Part shown: piece after piece, positions 31,355-43,261 of the stretch
Position numbering within the stretch: position 1 is the stretch's first letter
Layout of the letters: the number at the start of each line of letters is the position of its first letter
Origin: Elymus sibiricus
Taxonomy: Eukaryota > Streptophyta > Magnoliopsida > Poales > Poaceae
Assembly (NCBI GenBank): GCA_039707655.1
Contig: CM077666.1
Coordinates: 303,516,166-303,580,165, forward strand
Reading direction: 5' to 3'
Length of the DNA stretch: 64,000 nucleotides
Made by a program: the position numbers and the translations under genes
The notes under the pieces: model-generated
What the model saw: the letters and a program-made list of their open reading frames with translations, nothing else
What the model was told of the DNA's origin: nothing
Database searches by the model: none

Positions 31355-34300
31355 ATGGCGAAGGACAAGACGGCGAAGCTGGAGCGGGCCAAGAAGGCGG
31401 CGAAGGGGAAGAAGGCGTCGAGCTCCCGAGCCGCGCCCCCGCGCGGGTGGATCCAAGGCGACTGGCTTTCGCCGACCACCACGGTCGACTACATCAGCGG
31501 GCTCGTCGTGGACGGGTTGGTCCGCTACGGGACGTGGAGGCTGCCGGAGGAAGGGGAGATCGAGCCCGCGCCGCGCCCCGGGGAGCGAGTGCTCCTCATC
31601 ACACACATGGAGCGAGGTTTCTCCATGCCACCCCACCCCTTTTTCCGCGGTTTTATGAACTTTTTCGGCGCCCAGCTACACCATTTGCCTCCGAATGCCA
31701 TAGTGTACCTTGCCGCATTCATTTCCTTGTGTGAAAATTTCTTGGGTTGTCTGCCGCATTGGGGGCTATTCAAGCACATCTTCACGTGTCGTTCCCAGTC
31801 GGTCAAGAAGGCCAACCCCGAGGGGGGGGAGAACCCATGTGACCCAGCTATGTGGCAGCTTGGGCGTTCAGATGCGGGGTAGGACCGCTTTTCCCGCGAT
31901 GACCTTTCCCGACTCGGTTAGGGGCTGGCAGTCGACTTGGTTTTACTGCAACGACGTCCCTTGTGTTGGCTCGTCGACTGGTCTCCCCCCTTATACATCC
32001 GAGAGGGTCAATGTGCCTCCATCGCTGACGGTGGACAAGGAGGAGAAGACCGACGTGGGGATCCTGGTAACTGCGGTAGTCAGCCTGGTCCAGGGCGGGT
32101 TGACGGGTCTGGATTTGCTGGAGGTCTTCCTCAGTCGGCGAATCCAGCCGCTGCAGGAGCGAGCTCACCCGATGTGGCAGTATACTGGCGTCGACGACAA
32201 GACTCGAGTGCACCCGGAGGACATCGATGAGAAGACCGTGAAAGAGTGGCTCAAGTGTATCACTGGCGTGCGCGACAATCCGCGAGGGTCAAGACGGATC
32301 CCGCCCTACGACGCCAATAACCCACCATTGGAGGTATGACACGCATTTCCGAGTGAATTTCTCATGCGTAAATTATCCGACTGAACTGAATGATCCGAGT
32401 GAACTGACTGAACTGTCTGTCTCTGATCTTCATGTCTTGCAGGAGTTCCAGAAGATGCTCTCTCCTGTGCCGAATGGAGAACAACTTGTCGGAGACGTGG
32501 AGAGCTAACATGGCAGCGTCGAGGGCAGCTACGTGGAGGACAGCGAGGAGGAAAGCGACGACTCAGAAGAGAGCGATGAGTTCGAGTCTTCCCAGTCTCC
32601 GGAGCTGCGCTCCGAGCGCCGCTCCAAGCTAACTCATGATCCGAGTGCTGGCCCGGAGAAGGAGGCGGTTCCGAGTGCTAAGGCTTCGAAACGCACTCGG
32701 ACGTCGTCGCCCGAGCCGACTGAGAAGACCGCCAAGCAGCCCAAGGTCGCTTCCCCCAAGCCTCGGAATGCTCTGCCCAGGATCGAGGTCACTGTGCCTG
32801 TCGCCTCAACGTGAGTGTCTTTGTCAGCTTTTCTTTTCTGTCTTTGTCAACTTTTGGACTCTTCTGACCGAGTGAATCTTCTGAACCAGGGCTGCCACCT
32901 CGACCACGTCTCCCATGCAGATCGACGGAGACCGTATCGAGGCCGAGTCGGCAGACGTGGCCACTTCTCAGAAAGGTAACAATGATTTCATTTTTTCTTT
33001 GATCTATGATCCGATTGAATTGTCCTCATCCGACTGAATTGCGTACTGAGGCTGATCGTGTCGGGTGAATGCAGCACTTGCAGAGATCATCCATGTCGAC
33101 GACGATGAGGGGCCGTCGCGGAAGGACGCCGAGAAGGGGACCGCAGCCCCGACTGCTTCCCAGACCACCACACCGAAGGCACCTCCAAGCCAAGCGCCTC
33201 CAGTTCCTCCTGCACAGCCCGTGATCGTGCCTCTGGCGCAAGGTTCCCCTCAGGCCGGTGCTGGCCCGGTCACAGCGCCGTCGACTGCCTTGACCTCGGC
33301 TCCAACTCCTCCCGTCAACATCTTCAGTCTGTACAAGGTGCCAGAGGACCAGACTGGAGCCAGCAAGGAAGCAATGATCCAGGCGGAGCTGATGACCCAG
33401 CGGCTGAAGGAGATGTGCGCAGCTGGCAAGCTAGCATACGATGCCAGCGCTGCCCTCCAAGAAAACGTTCGAGTAAGTGCTCTTGTAAGTTGATCTCCAA
33501 GTCATTTTTCCTCTGTAGGAATTTCTTGTCACAAAATATTTGGTACACCCACTGGGTGTGTTTTTTGCTTGGCCGTCACTCGGATCGGGCGGACCGCTCC
33601 GAGTGGATACCGTTCCAGTGGGGGCACGCTGAGTGCACCCACTGGGTGTAGTCCCCGAGACTGCCATCGGCTGCGGGCAGTCGGCGGGAGTCTTAGAACT
33701 TTTCTTGTTTGTTTTTTTTTTGCTTGGCCGTCACTCGGATCGGGCGGACCATTCCGAGTGGATACCGTTCCAGTGGGGGCACGCTGAGTGCACCCACTGG
33801 GTGTAGTCCCCGAGACTGTCGTCGACTGCGGGCAGTTGGCGGGAGTCTTAGAACTTGCTTTTTTTTGTTTTTTTTTTGCTTGTCCGTCACTCGGATCGGG
33901 CGGACCGCTCCGAGTGGATACCATTCCAGTGGGGGCACGCTGAGTGCACCCACTGGGTGTAGTCCCCGAGACTGTCGTCGACTGCGGGTAGTCGGCGGGA
34001 GTCTTAGAACTTAGAATCTGATACTGGTCAAGCTTGTTCCTCCCTGACAAAGGGTACTTCAGGATCTGATACTGGTCAAGCTTGTTCCCTCCAGGAGCAT
34101 CGGTCTCTGGGCACTCGGAATATTTCTTAACATTAACTGGTTTGCTCTCTTGTGTTTCAGAAAACTTGCGAGCTTGGGACTCAGTACGTGGCACTGGAGA
34201 AGGAGACGGCCCAGCTCCGACTGGACTTGGAGGTGGAGAAGAGGAACACAGCGCGCGCTCAAGCTGAGCTCAAGACCATGGGAGGTAAGCTTTAATTACT

Positions 34301-35302
34301 GAGTGCTCTGCTTTCATCTCTCCATTCTTTGAACCGAGTGACTTCACTCGAACAGATGTGTGTAGTGAAAACCATCGACTCCAAGTGCGGCTCAGAACCT
34401 TTGTTTCTTTAGAAACTATGAAGCAGGCACTCGAGAATAAGGACAATGAGTTGGCGGGGGCACAGAAGGTGGCGCGAGAGAGAACCAAGGCCGCCGAAGA
34501 GAAATTGGCCTCACTCGAGAAGGTTGAAGGAGAGAACAAGTCGCTGAAGGCCGCCGTCACGAAGGCGAAGAAGGAAGTGGCTGAGCTCAAGAAGCAGAAG
34601 GCTCAAGCGAATGCTCATGAGCAGGAGAAGAAGTCTCTGGGCGAGAAGAATGCCCAGCTTACTGAAAAGAAGAATGCTCTGGAAAAGTACATTGAAGAAT
34701 TCGCGGAGGAGATGTACACCAAGCTTGCAGGTAACCTGTAACACCCGAGTGAGTTTTAACTTATCTCCGAGTGAATTTCACGCATGCTGATCTTCAACTC
34801 TCCTTTTTTCTTGTTCACAGAGTACTGTCGGGACTTCGAGCTTGAGACTGACAGGATCGAGAGGGATCTGGATCCCTCCAGGTCACTCGTCGGTGACAAG
34901 GCTGCCCTAGGCATCTTGCGGCTTGAATCTCGCATTGAAGATGTTCAAGAGTACATCATCCGTCTATGGGGTGCACTCGGAAGGATTGACAAGGAGCTGT
35001 GGCCAGAAGACACGCTCGACACCAATCTGGAGGCAATGATGGCTCGCCTCAATGAGATTCCCAGCCGAGTGCAGGCGTGGAAGAAATCAGCTGCTCGCTG
35101 CGGAGCCGACGTGGCCCTCTCTCTGGTCCGAGTGCATTGCAAGGACGCCAAGGAGGAGAAACTAAAGACTCTCCAAGTTGCCAACACAAAGAAACTCAAG
35201 TTTGAGGACTTCATGGAGACATTCATCGAAGCGGCCACTCGGATCGCAGGCGGCATCGACCTGGATTCCTTCGTTGAGCCGGCCAGCCCCACAGGGGCGT
35301 GA
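31355..35302 (+). pseudogene. Antisense Transposase_28 / coiled-coil gene of element C, broken
   Basis: A multi-exon gene on the strand opposite to gag-pol. Exon 1 begins MAKDKTAKLERAKKAAKGKK and contains PPHPFFRGFMNFFGAQLHHL, the core of the 'putative gypsy type transposon' (Transposase_28) family. It shifts frame near 31866 and reads on in another frame to a GT donor after LE (32333/32334). The second exon (about 32443-32812) has a TAA stop near 32506, then an acidic SEEESDDSEESDEFESS stretch. Further exons: about 32890-32975, about 33075-33473 (Pro/Ala-rich), about 34162-34285, about 34418-34731 (both Glu/Lys coiled coil) and 34822-35302 (EYCRDFELETDRIERD to ASPTGA). Donor and acceptor sites are canonical where checked. 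The product would be an acidic, coiled-coil protein of unknown function. One frameshift and one stop make this copy inactive. Confidence 0.7.
33545..34015 (+). repeat. Three tandem copies of a ~155-bp unit in an intron of the antisense gene
   Basis: Units start near 33551, 33705 and 33868 and share TTGCTTGGCCGTCACTCGG (or TTGTCCGTC), TCCGAGTGGATACC, CACTGGGTGTAGTCCCCGAG and GGCGGGAGTCTTAGAACTT. They fall between the exon ending near 33473 and the one starting near 34162. A poly-T tract separates the units. Confidence 0.85.
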
Positions 35303-35454
35303 GAAAACTTTAAGTCCTACCCATTAGCCTCGGTATGCCGAGTGGAACTGTATTCGTTAAACTCTTTCGGTCTTTGGGCCCGCGTACTCGTATTTGCTTT
35401 CGAACTTCTGGAGTTATTCGAATGCTTTCCTTCGAGTCTTTCGAGTCTTTGAAA

Positions 35455-36795
35455 TGGGTTTTAACTTAGGCGAAAGCTTGTTCGCAGCTAGCCTCCGAGT
35501 GAGAGGGATGCTCTTCACTCGGAGCAGCGTTTTAACTTGGGCGAAAGCTGGTTCGCAGCCAAGCCCCCGAGTGGGAGGAACGCTCTTCACTCGGAGTAGT
35601 ATTTTCAGCTTGGGCGAAAGCTGGTTCGCAGCCAAGCCCCCGAGTGAGAGGGACGCTCTTCACTCGGAGTAGTATTTAAACTTGGGCGAAAGCTGGTTCG
35701 CAGCCAAGCCCCCGAGTGAGAGGGACGCTCTTCACTCGGAGTAGGTTCTTAACTTGGGCGAAAGCTGGTTCGCGGCCAAGCCCCCGAATGAGAGGGACGC
35801 TCTTCACTCGGAGTAGTGTTTAAACTTGGGCGAAAGCTGGTTCGTAGCCAAGCCTCCGAGTGAGAGGGACGCTCTTCACTCGGAGTAGCATTTTTAACTT
35901 GGGCGAAAGCTGGTTCGCAGTCAAGCCCCCGAGTGAAAGGGGCGCTCTTCACTCGGAGTAGTGTTTAAACTTGGGCGAAAGCTGGTTCGCGGCCAAGCCC
36001 CCGAGTGAGAGGGACGCTCTTCACTCGGAGTAGCGTTCAAACTTGGGCGAAAGCTGGTTCGCAGCCAAGCCCCCGAGTGAGAGGGACGCTCTTCACTCGG
36101 AGTAGTGTTTAAACTTGGGCGAAAGCTGGTTCACAGCCAAGCCCCCGAGTGAGAGGGACGCTCTTCACTCGGAGTAGTGTTTAAACTTGGGCGAAAGCTG
36201 GTTCGCAGCCAAGCCTCCGAGTGAGAGGGACGCTCTTCACTCGGAGTAGCATTTTTAACTTGGGCGAAAGCTGGTTCGCAGCCAAGCACCCGAGTGAGAG
36301 GGATGCTCTTCACTCGGAGTAGTGTTTAATCTTGGGCAAAAGCTGGTTCGCAGCCAAGCCCCCGAGTGAGAGGGACGCTCTTCACTCGGAGTAGGTTCTT
36401 AACTTGGGTGAAAGCTGGTTTGCGGCCAAGCCCCCGAGTGAGAGGGATGCTCTTCACTCGGAGTAGTGTTTAAACTTGGGAAAAAGCTGGTTCGCAGCCA
36501 AGCCCCCGAGTGAGAGGGACGCTCTTCACTCGGAGTAGGTTCTTAACTTGGGCGAAAGCTAGTTCGCGGCCAAGCCTCCGAGTGAGAGGGGCGCTCTTCA
36601 CTCGGAGTAGCGTTTTTAACTTGGGCGAAAGCTGGTTCGCAGCCAAGCCCCTGAGTGAGAGGGACGCTCTTCACTCGGAGTAGCGTTTTTAACTTGGGCA
36701 AAAGCTGGTTCGCAGCCGAGCCCCCGAGTGAGAGGGACGCTCTTCACTCGGAGTAGGTTTTTGACTTAGGCGAAAGCTGGTTCGCAGCTAAGTTG
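35455..36795. repeat. 19-copy tandem array, 72-bp unit
   Basis: Nineteen copies of a unit of 70-75 bp, usually 72, marked by ACTTGGGCGAAAGCTGGTTC, AGCCAAGCCCCCGAGTGAG and GACGCTCTTCACTCGGAGTA. Each unit carries one CCGAGTG and one CACTCGG. The AAGCCCCCGAGT part reads ACTCGGGGGCTT on the element's sense strand, close to the element's polypurine tract TTCGGGGGCTAA. The array lies between the 3' ends of the antisense gene and pol. Short open frames inside it are periodic by-products. Confidence 0.95.
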
Positions 36796-36920
36796 AAAGG
36801 CGAACACCCGCTGGGGGTCGTAAGCCAGAGAATGCGAACGAGTGAACTCAATGTAGAACTGGAAAAGTCATGCTTTTTATTCATCAAACATCACTCGAGT
36901 GCTTTTATTACATCTCAACA

Positions 36921-38444
36921 TCAGGTATAAAAACGTTGAAGCAAGTCTGCGTTCCAAGCGCGGGGCTCGTCTGCTTGCTTCAGAAGGTTGTACAGGTGAT
37001 ACGCTCCATTGTGCAGAACCTTTGAAATGACAAAAGGACCTTCCCACGCAGGAGCATGCTTGTGAGGTCACTGCTGATCCACTCGAAGTACAAGATCTCC
37101 TTCCTGAAAAGTCCGACTTCTGACGTGTCTGCTGTGAAAACGTCGTAGATCTTGCTGATAGGTGGCCAAACGGATAAGAGCCATCTCTCTCTCCTCCTCC
37201 AAGAGATCAACTGCATCTTCCCACGCCTGCTCTGCTTCGGCTTCGGAGTATAGTTCCACTTGGGGCGAATTGTGGAGCAGGTCACTCGGCAAGACGGCTT
37301 CAGCTCCGTACACCATGAAGAAGAGGGTACGATTGGTAGACCGATTGGGGGTCGTCCTCAAGCCCCAAAGAACTGATGGAAACTCGGTGACCCAGGCTCC
37401 AGCTGCGTGCTCCAAATCGCGCATGAGTCATGGCTTTAACCCCTGAAGAATCAGTCTGTTTGCTCTCTCAGCTTGTCCATTCGACTGCGGGTGCGCCACA
37501 GATGCATAGTCGACTCGGGTGCCTTGGGTGGCACAGAACGCCCTGAACTCTTCCGAGTCAAAGTTTGAGCCGTTGTCAGTGATGATGCTGTGGGGCACGC
37601 CATATCTGAAGACTATCTCCTTCATAAACTTGATCGATGTACGAGAGTCTAGCTTCTTGATGGGTTTGGCTTCGATCCACTTAGTGAACTTATCGACTGC
37701 AACTAGCAAGTGGGTGAATCCACTCGCCCCTGTCCAGAGGGGTCCCACCATGTCGAGTCCCCAGACTACAAACGGCCAAACGAGTGGAATCGTCTTTAGA
37801 GCAGACGTAGGCTTGTGGGATAAGTTAGCATAGAACTGGCACCCGGCGCAGTGTTGGACTATCTCCTGCGCAGCTTCATTGGCACGTGGCCAGAAGAAGC
37901 CGGCTCGGTAAGCTTTAGCCACGATTGTCCGAGAGGACGCATGGTGCCCGCAAGTTCCCGAGTGAATCTCCTCCAGGATCTGTCGTCCTTCTTCCGAAGA
38001 GATGCAGTGCTGAGTCACACCGGTGACGCTCTTTCTGTATAACTGATCGCCCATCACTGTAAAGGCTTTGGACCTGCGAACAATCTGGCGAGCCTCAGCT
38101 TCATCTTCTGGAAATTCCTGCCTGAGCAGGTATGCAATGTAAGGCACTGTCCACTCGGGCGTGATTGCTAGGATTTCCATGACCAAATCAATGACTGCCG
38201 GGACCTCGACTTCAGTCAGATCGGACGGACCGACCACTTGCAGGGGCTCTTCCGTGAAGGGATCTTCTTTCACCGTCGGAGAACGTAAATGCTCGAGGAA
38301 CACATTGCTGGGTATGGATTTCCGAGTGGACCCGATCTTTGCCAGATCGTCTGCCTCCTGATTCTTGTCTTGGGGGACGTGATGCAGCTCCAGACCCTCA
38401 AATTTCTTCTCCAACTTTCTCACCGCGTTGCAATATCCTATCAT
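36921..38444 (-). pseudogene. Element C integrase, with two premature stops
   Basis: The 338-residue stretch 38444-37428 begins in the RNase H tail (LHHVPQDKNQEADDLA). It carries the integrase zinc finger (IHSGTCGHHASS ... CAGCQF) and the core with D in GLDMVGP, D in ITDNGSNF and E in NGQAERANR. A stop follows GLKP at 37425-37427, then LMRDLEHAAG to RVDQQ, another stop near 37067, then the C-terminal WEGPF domain ending in LLQRFYT at 36921. Removing two stops would give a normal gypsy integrase, so the decay is recent and slight. Confidence 0.85.
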
Positions 38445-38462
38445 AGCAGGGCTTCTGATATC

Positions 38463-40069
38463 TCACTCCTTCATCACTTGGTTCACAACTAGATCCGAGT
38501 CTCCGTAGACCATCAGGCGCCGGACGCCGAGTGAGATGGCCATACATAGACCGTAAAGGAGCGCTTCGTACTCGGCCTCATTGTTGGAGGAATCGAAGTG
38601 AATCTGCAGAACATATCTGAGTCGATCGCCCTTCAGAGACACTAACACAACTCCAGCTCCTGAACCGTTCAGCATCTTAGAACCGTCAAAGAACATGGTC
38701 TAGTGTTTCGGGTGACTCTGAGTCGGTTGCTGTTGTTTTGTCCACTCGGCCAAGAAATTGGCCAATGCTTGAGATTTGATCGCCTTTTTTGCCTCGAACT
38801 TGATGTCCAGGGGCAGGAGCTCGATAGCCCACTTCGCCACTTGACCAGTCGCATCCCGATTGTTCATGATCTCAGACAGCGGGGCGTCGCTGACGACTGA
38901 TACGACGTGCTCTTGGAAGTAATGGGCTACTTTCTTCACAGTCAGATAGATACCGTAGACGAGCTTCTGGTAATGAGGATACCTCTGCTTGGATAGAGTC
39001 AGAACTTCAGAAATGTAATAGACTGGGCGCTGAACTTTGTAAGTCTTGCCCTGTTCTTCTTGCTCGACTTGAGGACAGTGCTGACAACTTGACCAGTGGC
39101 CGCAATGTACAAGAGCAACGGCTCGTTGCTGTTCGGAGCGACAAGCACCGGCTGGGTGGAAAGCAGGGCTTTGAGCTGAACAAACGCTGCTTGTGCTTCA
39201 GCAGTCCACTCGAACGAATCTGACTTCTTCATCAATCGGTAAAGGGGCAGTGCCTTCTCACCGAGGCGGGAGATGAATCGGCTCAGAGCCGCAAGACAAC
39301 TCGTGAGCTTTTGCACATCATGAAGCCGTTCTGGACGTTTCATTCGTACAATTGCACCGATCTTCTCGGGGTTAGCATCTATCCCTCGTTCGGAAACGAG
39401 GAATCCGAGTAACTTGCCCCCGGGCACCCCGAAAGTGCACTTTGCTGGATTCAGCTTGATATCATACTTCCGCAGATTTGCGAAAGTTTCAGCTAGGTCA
39501 GCCAGCAGGTCGGAACCTTTTCTGGACTTGACCACGATATCATCCATGTACGCATCAATGTTTCGACTGATCTGTTTTTGCAAACACTTCTGCACCATGC
39601 GCATGAAAGTGGCGCCATCATTTTTAAGACCGAATGGCATGGTGATATAGCAGAAACACCCGAATGGGGTGATAAAAGCTGTTTTTATTTCATCTGGCCC
39701 GTACAGTCGGATCTGGTGGTACCTGGAGTACGCATCCAGAAAAGACAGTTGCTCACAACCCGCGGTGGAATCTACGATTTGATCTATGCGGGGGAGCGGG
39801 AAATGATCCTTGGGGCAAACCCGATTGATGTGCTTGAAATCGATGCACATTCGGAGAGACTTATCCTTCTTAGGGACCATGACAACGTTGGCGAGCCACT
39901 CGGAGTGGTACACCTCACGGATGAACTCGGCTGCCAGGAGCCGAGCAACTTCTTCGCCAATGGCCTTCCTCTTCTGTGTAGCAGAGCGACGAAGATGCTC
40001 CTTCACAGGTTTTGCCTTCGGGTCGACTCGCAAACGGTGCTCAGCCAGCTCCCTGGGTACACCCGGCAA
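38463..40069 (-). pseudogene. Element C reverse transcriptase and RNase H, broken
   Basis: 40069-38999 holds RT from the fingers (EFIREVYHSEWLANVVMVPK) through FPLPRIDQIVDSTAG, MPFGLKNDGATFMR and the catalytic AYMDDIVVK to the thumb. A frameshift near 39050 moves to the frame with RYPHYQKLVYGIY and VAHYFQEHV. The RNase H starts with FFDGSKMLNGSGAG, E in NNEAEYEALL and D in YGDSDLVV. Stops at 38700-38702 and 38463-38465 sit where related proteins have Trp (W-T-M-F-F-D-G and E-W-D-I-R); both are one G-to-A change from TGG. Confidence 0.85.
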
Positions 40070-40132
40070 GTCGGATGGTTTCCATGCGAAGATGTCCCAG
40101 TTCTCACGGAGGAACTGGATGAGCGCTTCTTC

Positions 40133-43100
40133 CTATTTGCTGTCGAGTGTCGTTGAGATGTTGGTGGGAGCAGCATTGGGATCTTCCGGGTGGATGTGTA
40201 CAGGCTTCGTATCACCGGCCGACTGAAACGCAGATTCTGCAGCTGGCTTCTTGGAGCGTAGCAGATCACTCGGATCGGCATTTTTCTTGTACTCCTCCAA
40301 CTCCACCATGGCCATATGTTCATCAGCGATCTTGGACCCCTGCTGCAAACATTCTTCCGTGCGCTGCCGACTGCCAGTCACTGTGATCACGCCTTTGGGG
40401 CCGGGCATCTTCAACTTAAGGTACACATAACATGGGCGAGCCATGAAACGTGCATAAGCTGGCCGACTGAGAATGGCATGATAGGCGCTGCGGAAGTCGA
40501 CCACTTCGAAGGTAAGCCTTTCCTTCCTGAAGTTCTTGTCGTCTCCAAAGACTACATCCAAGGCAATCTGCCCGACTTTGCTTTCTTGCCCGAGATCACC
40601 CCGTGGAACTGCATACTGCTTTCACTGAGACGGGACACCGGGATGCCCATCGCCTTCAGAGTGTCAGCATAGAGTATGTTCAGGCCGCTTCCACCATCCA
40701 TGAGAACCTTGCGCAACCGAACGCCTCCTACGACTGGATCGACCACCAGTGCCTGCCGCCCAGGGGTAGCAATGTAGGCCGGGTGGTCTGACTGATCATA
40801 GGTGATCGGAGTCTTCGACCAGTTCAGAAACTTCGTCGTTGCCGGCATGGCCATGTTTACTTCCCGGTTGATGACTTTCAATCGGCTCCTGCTCTCTACA
40901 TTTGCAAAGATCATCAGGGTTGTGTTGACACTGGGAAAAGCTTCATCTTTGTCATCACCATCAGCAACATCCGGGCTCTTCTCACTCGACGGACCTTCTC
41001 GAAACTGTTGTATCAGCAACCTGCACTGTCGAGTGGTATGTTTGGGCAATATCAGATTGCCCTCCTCATCTTTTCTGGTGTGAATGTGGCATGGCAAATC
41101 AAGGACATCCTGGCCCGACTGATCTCTCTTTTTCTTCGGGATCCACTTTTCCTTAGCCTCCCCCTTGTTCTTGGCTTGACCGGCTAGTGCGGCAGCCTCG
41201 GCCTGAGCCGAACCGTCAGCCTTGCGCTTCGGCTTCCGACTGGGATTATTGTTTCCGGGGTTGGGCTCACTTGTTTTCCCCTTGCCGTTACGGAGACGGT
41301 CTTCCTCTTCTCCGTTCGTGTACCGAGTGGCGATCTCCATCATCCGGCTCATGGTCAAGGACACCGACCGGCCAAATTTCAAGATGAGCTCCCTATACCT
41401 GACTCCTGCCTTGAAGGCGCAGACGGCTTGGTGCTCTGTGACGTTCTCAACCACATGGTGCAAGGTCGTCCACCGCTGAATGTACTCCCTCAAGGTTTCA
41501 CTCGGTTTTTGCACACAATGCTGCAACTCAGTCAAACCGGCCGGGCGTTTGCACGTGCCCTCGAATGTTTTGATGAACACTCGGGCCAAATCCTCCCAGC
41601 AGTATATGCTGGCCGGAGTGAGCTGGTTGAGCCAGGCACGGGCGGACCCTTCCAGCATCAAGGGCAAGTGCTTCATGGCCACATAGTCATTACCTCCTCC
41701 GATCTGCATAGCCACTCGGTAATCTTCCAGCCAAGTTTCTGGCTTGGACTCGCCGGTGAACTTACTGACTCCAGCCGCCAATCTGAAGTTAGGCGGAATC
41801 TCAGCGGCCCTGATTGCTCTGCTGAAGCACTCGGGCCCGGAGACGAATGCTCCACTTCCACTCGGACGATCTCTGTCCAAGTTCTCTCTAAGAGCTCTGC
41901 CTCTGTCAACCAGGTTCTGAGCGAGAACGGATCTCGCGTTGAACTGCGGGTCACGATAGTCGACTGGCTCTCTCTGGCGATAACCTTCACCATGGCGGGG
42001 AGGGCTGGCCCTCCGATCATTGCCGTAAGGACGCCTGGTGTCGTACGGCCGGGGCGCGTACGAGCCATCCCGCGGAGGGGGCGACTGCATATGACGACGA
42101 TCATCTTGACGCCGCAGAGGCGTATTCTGACTACGACCCTGCCCCGAGTACTGGTCTCGGTGGGGGTCGCGGTCGTTTCGCCGCGGAGGCGAGTGTCTGT
42201 TCCTCCTCGGGGACACCGGGCTGTGGGCCGACTGAACGGTGTCAGCCCTGATGGATCTACTGTGAATCCTGTTGCGCGATTGGGACACCGCTGAATTCTG
42301 CTCTTCAGCCGCCTTGAGCAGGGCCCGGATCTGCCGAAGACCCTCTCCCGCCTCGGATCGGGACGGCTCAATGGAATCTGCTATCCGAGTGGCCGCCGCC
42401 AGATTCTGAACGGGAGTGCGGAATACCTGGAAATTCTGCTGCTGGTCATTCGAGAACAACTGTCGCTGCCGCCGACTGGAACTGGGCTGATGTTGCTGCT
42501 GGGCGCGATCGTCGAGTGATTTCTGGAGCGCCTCCAGACGACTGCGCTCAGCCAAGTTGGCCTGGCGCGCGGCCTCCAAAGCCTGAGCCTCGGGGGTCGT
42601 CCCAACGATGGGCGTCTGGAGGGTCTGCTCGGTTCTGCGCTGTAGCTCCTCCCTCTGCTGCCGAGTGAGAGGTCGGGGGTAGTACTCATCGTGACGGTCT
42701 CCGCCACCGCCAAGATCAGCGCGCGACGGGTCACCTGCTTCCGCGCCGCCGCGGCCGTACCCAGGCGGACTGGGTGGGGAATCGGCCATCAGCACCTCTA
42801 CAGCGAGATCGCTGCTCTCGCACTCGGACAAGCTTTTCGAGTGCTCATGCACGGAGGCGAACAGATCGAAGACGGGCTCATCGGGCTCGATTGCCGCGAT
42901 CTGCGGGGCCGCGGCCTGAAGGGCCACCGCGTGCTTGATCCACCGCTGAAGCCGTGAGCGTCCGGAGCGCTTGCGACGACGGCTGGTGAAGAGCGAAGGC
43001 GTCGACTGATACGGAGTCGACGGTTGTCGAAGGAGAACGCCGAAGGAACTCGCGCGGAAGTGCGCTGCGCCACGGATGGGCAACGCCTCGACATCCAGCG

Positions 43101-43194
43101 GGGCTTCTTGGAGCCACGCCGAATCGTCGGCGATGAAGCTGAGGACGCCGAAACGGATCTCGCCGCCCAGGGTCAGTCCGCCGCCGGAAACCAT
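40133..43194 (-). pseudogene. Element C gag and protease; gag open, frameshift after protease
   Basis: A long open stretch starts at the ATG at 43194-43192, MVSGGGLTLGGEI, about 45 bp inside the primer-binding site (the frame is open further upstream but that part is leader). It contains a Gln/Arg-rich N-terminal half and the capsid-like core (KFTGESKPETWLEDYRVAM, LPLMLEGSARAWLNQL). A basic linker follows, then a zinc-site-like region (LPCHIHTRKDEEG ... HTTRQC) and the protease active-site segment MDGGSGLNILY. At about 40555 the frame shifts into a second stretch (MDVVFGDDKNFRKERLTFEVVDF to 40133), the rest of protease. The large intact gag suggests recent activity. Confidence 0.8.
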
Positions 43195-43239
43195 GGTGAA
43201 GATGGGAAAAATGCTACTACGCCGGAAGTCGCTAGACGC

Positions 43240-43261
43240 CTGCCCCACGGTGGGCGCCAAC
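43240..43261 (-). other. Primer-binding site of element C
   Basis: Minus strand: directly after the 5' LTR end GACA comes GTTGGCGCCCACCGTGGGGC. It shares TTGGCGCCCA and GTGGGGC with element B. Confidence 0.65.

Noticed and set aside
30834..31636. Minus-strand frames near the start of the antisense gene
   Set aside because: Complement of exon 1; the plus-strand reading has the family domain.
35394..36313. Frames of 60-90 codons in the 72-bp array
   Set aside because: The unit of 72 bp is a multiple of three, so any frame without a stop stays open; no independent evidence for coding.
41428..42294. 288-codon plus-strand frame opposite gag of element C
   Set aside because: Overlaps the well-supported gag frame; no recognisable domain.
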